Assembly (NCBI GenBank): GCA_022225965.2
Contig: JAKJXP020000036.1
Coordinates: 362,533 to 426,532 of the forward strand
Length of the DNA stretch: 64,000 nucleotides
Reading direction: 5' to 3'
Source of the DNA: Diatrype stigma
Taxonomy: Eukaryota; Ascomycota; Sordariomycetes; Xylariales; Diatrypaceae
The notes under the pieces were generated by a model, which did not search any database, was not told where the DNA came from, and was given only the letters and a program-made list of their open reading frames with translations. Positions 61,301 through 64,000 of the stretch are shown in pieces. The position numbers were made by a program, and so were the translations under genes. Each line of letters begins with the position of its first letter. The stretch's first letter is position 1.

Positions 61301-63178
61301 ACTTCAAGAACTCACTTCCAAAGCACTAGAGAAGGCGTTCATCAAGCAGGCAAAGAACAGGAGCGAACCCCGCTGGAAGAAGCTGGCCGTCGTATCGCCG
61401 AGGTTGTAGAACACGCTTCCCACGATGAGGGACATGATGAAATTGCCGACCAGCTGACCGATGGTGAGACTGGGGTCTCCGGTGAGCCGCTGCCACGCTC
61501 TCCAGAGGCAGAGCCGGATCTGCTGCATGTAGGACAGGAGGTAGGGGGAGTTGGGCCGCTGGGCCTTGGCCTGCTGCGCCCGCCTCGAGTCGCGGAAGGC
61601 CTGGGCGTCGGGGCCGTCGATCGGGTGCTCCAGCTTGTAGGCCTCGATCTCCGCCTGCAGGGCCTTGTACTCGGCCGAGTTCTTCCAGGCGCGGGCGAAG
61701 TCGTCGGGCGTGCGCGGGACCTTGCCCTCCCACCCGGGGCGCACGACGCGCTCGATCGGGCTGGTCATGGAGGTCAGGAAGTCGGGCGCGGTCTGGCGGG
61801 CCGGGCACTCGAAGCCGAGGTTGATGAAGTACTGCCTCGCCTGGTCGGCGCGGCCGAAGAAGATCTGCCGCCCCTCGTAGAGGACGGTGGCCTTGTCGAA
61901 CAGCTCGTAGGCAGACTGGGGCGCCTGGTAGATGGAGACGAGCGCGGTGGTCCCGTAGAGCTCCGTCTGGGTCCGCAGCGTCTTGCAGAACTCCACGGCG
62001 TTGGCGCTGTCCAGCCCTCTCGTGCTGTTGTCCCAGCACTGCAGCGGGGCGAAGCTGAGGGCCGCCTCGGAAATCGTCACGCGCTTGCGCTCGCCTCCCG
62101 ACACGCCGCGGATGTACTCGTTGCCGACCCGCGTGTTGACCGTATGGGAGATGCCGAACATGGCCATGGTGACGTCTCGGAGATGGTTCGCGTAGGTCAT
62201 CCGATCGACCCCGGAGGGAAGATGCCGGGGGGCGCGAGCCTGCGCTGCGAAGGCAAGCGTGTCGCCGACCGTCAGCATGGGAAAGTGCACGTCTACCTCG
62301 GCAGTGTAGATGGCCTCTCCACGGTGGTGGGTGTGTAGTTCCTTGGCCGAGAGACCTGTGGCACCCTGTTAGTCTTTTGAAGTCCGCACTCCCATAACCA
62401 TGACAGCTGGTTATTGGATGCAGCGCAGCAACTTGGTCACACGAGCTTCTGGGTTGCTTGTCTCACCTTGGTAGTTGAAGTGGCTCTTCTCATCGACATA
62501 GATGCCCGAGGTTTCACCAGCCATGGTCTTGAGGAATGTCGAGCACCCAGATCCCGGAGGACCGAGCACCACCAACATCTCGCCTTTGCGGACCAGGCCA
62601 TCGAAGTCGCGCAGGATGTCGATCTTCGTCTTGCTCTGCCCCGTGAGCTTGCGCACTAGGTTAGCCCCCTCTAGCAGGATGTTGCCGACGCTCTTCTGGT
62701 AGTCCGTGGCAGCACCGAATCCGTGGACATTCAAGTTCTGGAACGCAACTCCGGCGCTCCGGAACCCGTGCTCCGTGGCAGAGCTGACGTTGACGAAAGC
62801 CTTCGCCCACGCGCGAGGGTTGAAATGTGGTGAGCTGGGGTTCAGGGGCGAGTCCTCGGTGAGGTCCGAAAAGGGGCTTGCACCTCCGTTCGCCTGGGAT
62901 TGCGTCGTATAGCGGCGAGCTAAGCTGTGCACGATGGAATTGCGTCGCTCCACCTCGGACGCCTCGTCGTCCTGCGTGTCGTTGCTGGATTCGGGGTTTC
63001 CCTCCTTCTCGGCGGTTTGTGTGATGGATGTGGAGCGGGTTCGTGTGACGTCGGTCTCTTCACCCAAATCACCGCCGTACATAGGGGAGCCCCGTGGGGT
63101 TCCATCCTGCGGCGCGCCTTGCTGTTGCATAGTCCGGTCAAAGTTCCCGGCCGGGGTGAGACCGCCCAGGAACGACAT
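58348..63178 (-). CDS. PDR/CDR-type ABC transporter (ABC-G, full size)
   Basis: Four exons (63178-62467, 62355-61316, 61226-58556, 58481-58348) encode 1518 residues with the reverse layout NBD-TMD-NBD-TMD. Relatives such as yeast Pdr5 and Candida Cdr1 pump azoles, other drugs and natural toxicants out of the cell at the plasma membrane. The first nucleotide-binding domain has the degenerate Walker [10 protein letters not shown] (about 206-214), an intact signature VSGGERKR, and a Walker B with Asn in place of the catalytic Glu ([11 protein letters not shown]). The second has an intact Walker [10 protein letters not shown], a degenerate signature LNVEQRKR and an intact Walker [12 protein letters not shown]. 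This asymmetry is normal for the family. The last exon adds only the final membrane helix and a Lys-rich tail. The ATG at 63178 is the first in frame after a non-ATG stretch. Substrates are not predictable. Confidence 0.95.
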
Positions 63179-63882
63179 GTCAATTGGCGACACAGCACTC
63201 GGTGCTAACACGGCCCTGTTCTGATTCTTCTATCTATTCGATCTATCGTCTATGCTGTTTAAGGTCGGATCCGGACAATGAAAAGGTGTATCTGAATTAG
63301 GTGATATTCTGTAACAGCAGGGCAGGAGGATGAAAAAGATATTATAAAGAATAATGAATAATGAAAGAAAGAGTCGACGGAAAGGGGGTTCTTGATAGCA
63401 GGTGAGACTTTAGTCTTGCTTTCAAAGAGCCTCTCCAACAAGTCTCACAGAGCTGCCGGGTCAAGTTATGGAGAGAGGTAGAAAACGTGCTCTCCAACTG
63501 CTGCAGACGGCCGGGGGCGACGCGACATATGAAGGGGTTCAAGATTTTGCTCGTTTTCGTATCATTTCAGCCGCCCCACCACAGGTCGCTAATCTGCTGC
63601 TATTGTAACGTCCCGGTTCCTGTCAGTCTGCTACGCCTAGGCCGGGTTGTCGGCCGAAGGACTTAACCGGGGAACCGAATAAACGTGGGAACCCAAGCGG
63701 GCCACTGGCCAAAAGGCTGAGGTACGCATGATGACATACCTGTATGGCCGTACCTGTATGTCAGTACCACCGCTGTATGTCAGTGGACGAATACAGGTAC
63801 AATTCATGTACAGTTCAGTGAACTTCGTTAGGTAGGCTGCGCTGTACATACCTACCGATTACCTGCCTACGTAGGTGTGTAC

Positions 63883-63884
<2 letters not shown>
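63179..63884. other. Upstream region of the ABC transporter
   Basis: This is the presumed promoter of the transporter gene. At about 63735-63790 there are short repeats of cctgtatg and gtatgtcagt. No clear regulator site can be claimed. Confidence 0.4.
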
Positions 63885-63913
<29 letters not shown>

Positions 63914-64000
63914 TGTATGTATGTATGTATGTATGTATGTATGTATGTATGTATGTATGTATGTATGTATGTATGTATGTATGTATGTATGTATGTATGT
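63885..64000 (+). repeat. (ATGT)n microsatellite, at least 29 copies
   Basis: Twenty-nine perfect tetranucleotide copies run to the last base of the window, so the array continues beyond it. It lies about 700 bp upstream of the ABC transporter start. Confidence 0.95.

Noticed and set aside
61217..62338. 373-codon plus-strand frame, and a similar one at 58527-59510
   Set aside because: Both are antisense to the ABC transporter exons, which carry clear Walker and signature motifs.

Overview
The window is nuclear DNA of a filamentous ascomycete (Pezizomycotina). Nearly every gene is cut by short introns of about 50-100 bp with GTAAGT-like donors. Families typical of these fungi are present: a HET-domain protein, a CDR/PDR-type ABC transporter, an allantoate-permease-like MFS carrier, a fungal bicupin oxalate decarboxylase, a class I sesquiterpene cyclase and a Tbf1-like telobox protein. 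A Sordariomycete is my best guess, but no marker in the window proves it. Exon coordinates below were reconstructed by eye from reading frame, splice consensus and family motifs.

Layout. 1-5 kb: the 3' part of a DUF1479 protein (+), then a HET gene (+) whose reading frame breaks inside the HET domain. 5.4-11 kb: a divergent pair of predicted secreted proteins, a cysteine-free SELENBP1/methanethiol-oxidase-like propeller (-) and an oxalate decarboxylase (+). 11.3-13.6 kb: a 595-residue protein (-) made of about 17 Cys/His modules. 14.8-18.1 kb: a Tbf1-like telomere/TTAGGG-binding factor (-). 21.1-22.9 kb: an aldehyde dehydrogenase (+). 24.8-26.3 kb: a single-pass Cys-rich surface protein (+). 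28.5-29.2 and 34.1-35.0 kb: two coiled-coil proteins of unknown function (+). 37.3-38.7 kb: a terpene cyclase (-). 41.6-42.5 kb: a small four-exon CCCH zinc-finger gene (-). 43.3-44.7 kb: DPH1 (-). 47-49 kb: the MFS carrier (+). 50.4-52.7 kb: a large multi-pass membrane protein (+). 55.7-56.6 kb: a four-pass membrane protein (+). 58.3-63.2 kb: the ABC transporter (-). The window ends inside a long (ATGT)n microsatellite.

Genes are sparse, and several gene-free stretches run from 2 to 5 kb. The stretch from about 39.3 to 46.3 kb is a repeat island around the CCCH and DPH1 genes. It holds a 74-bp foldback, two elements with terminal inverted repeats, two minisatellites and a short TTAGGG-like tract.

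The genes do not form one obvious pathway. The terpene cyclase has no P450, regulator or other tailoring gene next to it, so calling this a biosynthetic cluster is not justified. The most unusual locus is the Cys/His-module gene, whose three introns all split the His codon of a C-x(2,3)-H motif in the same phase.
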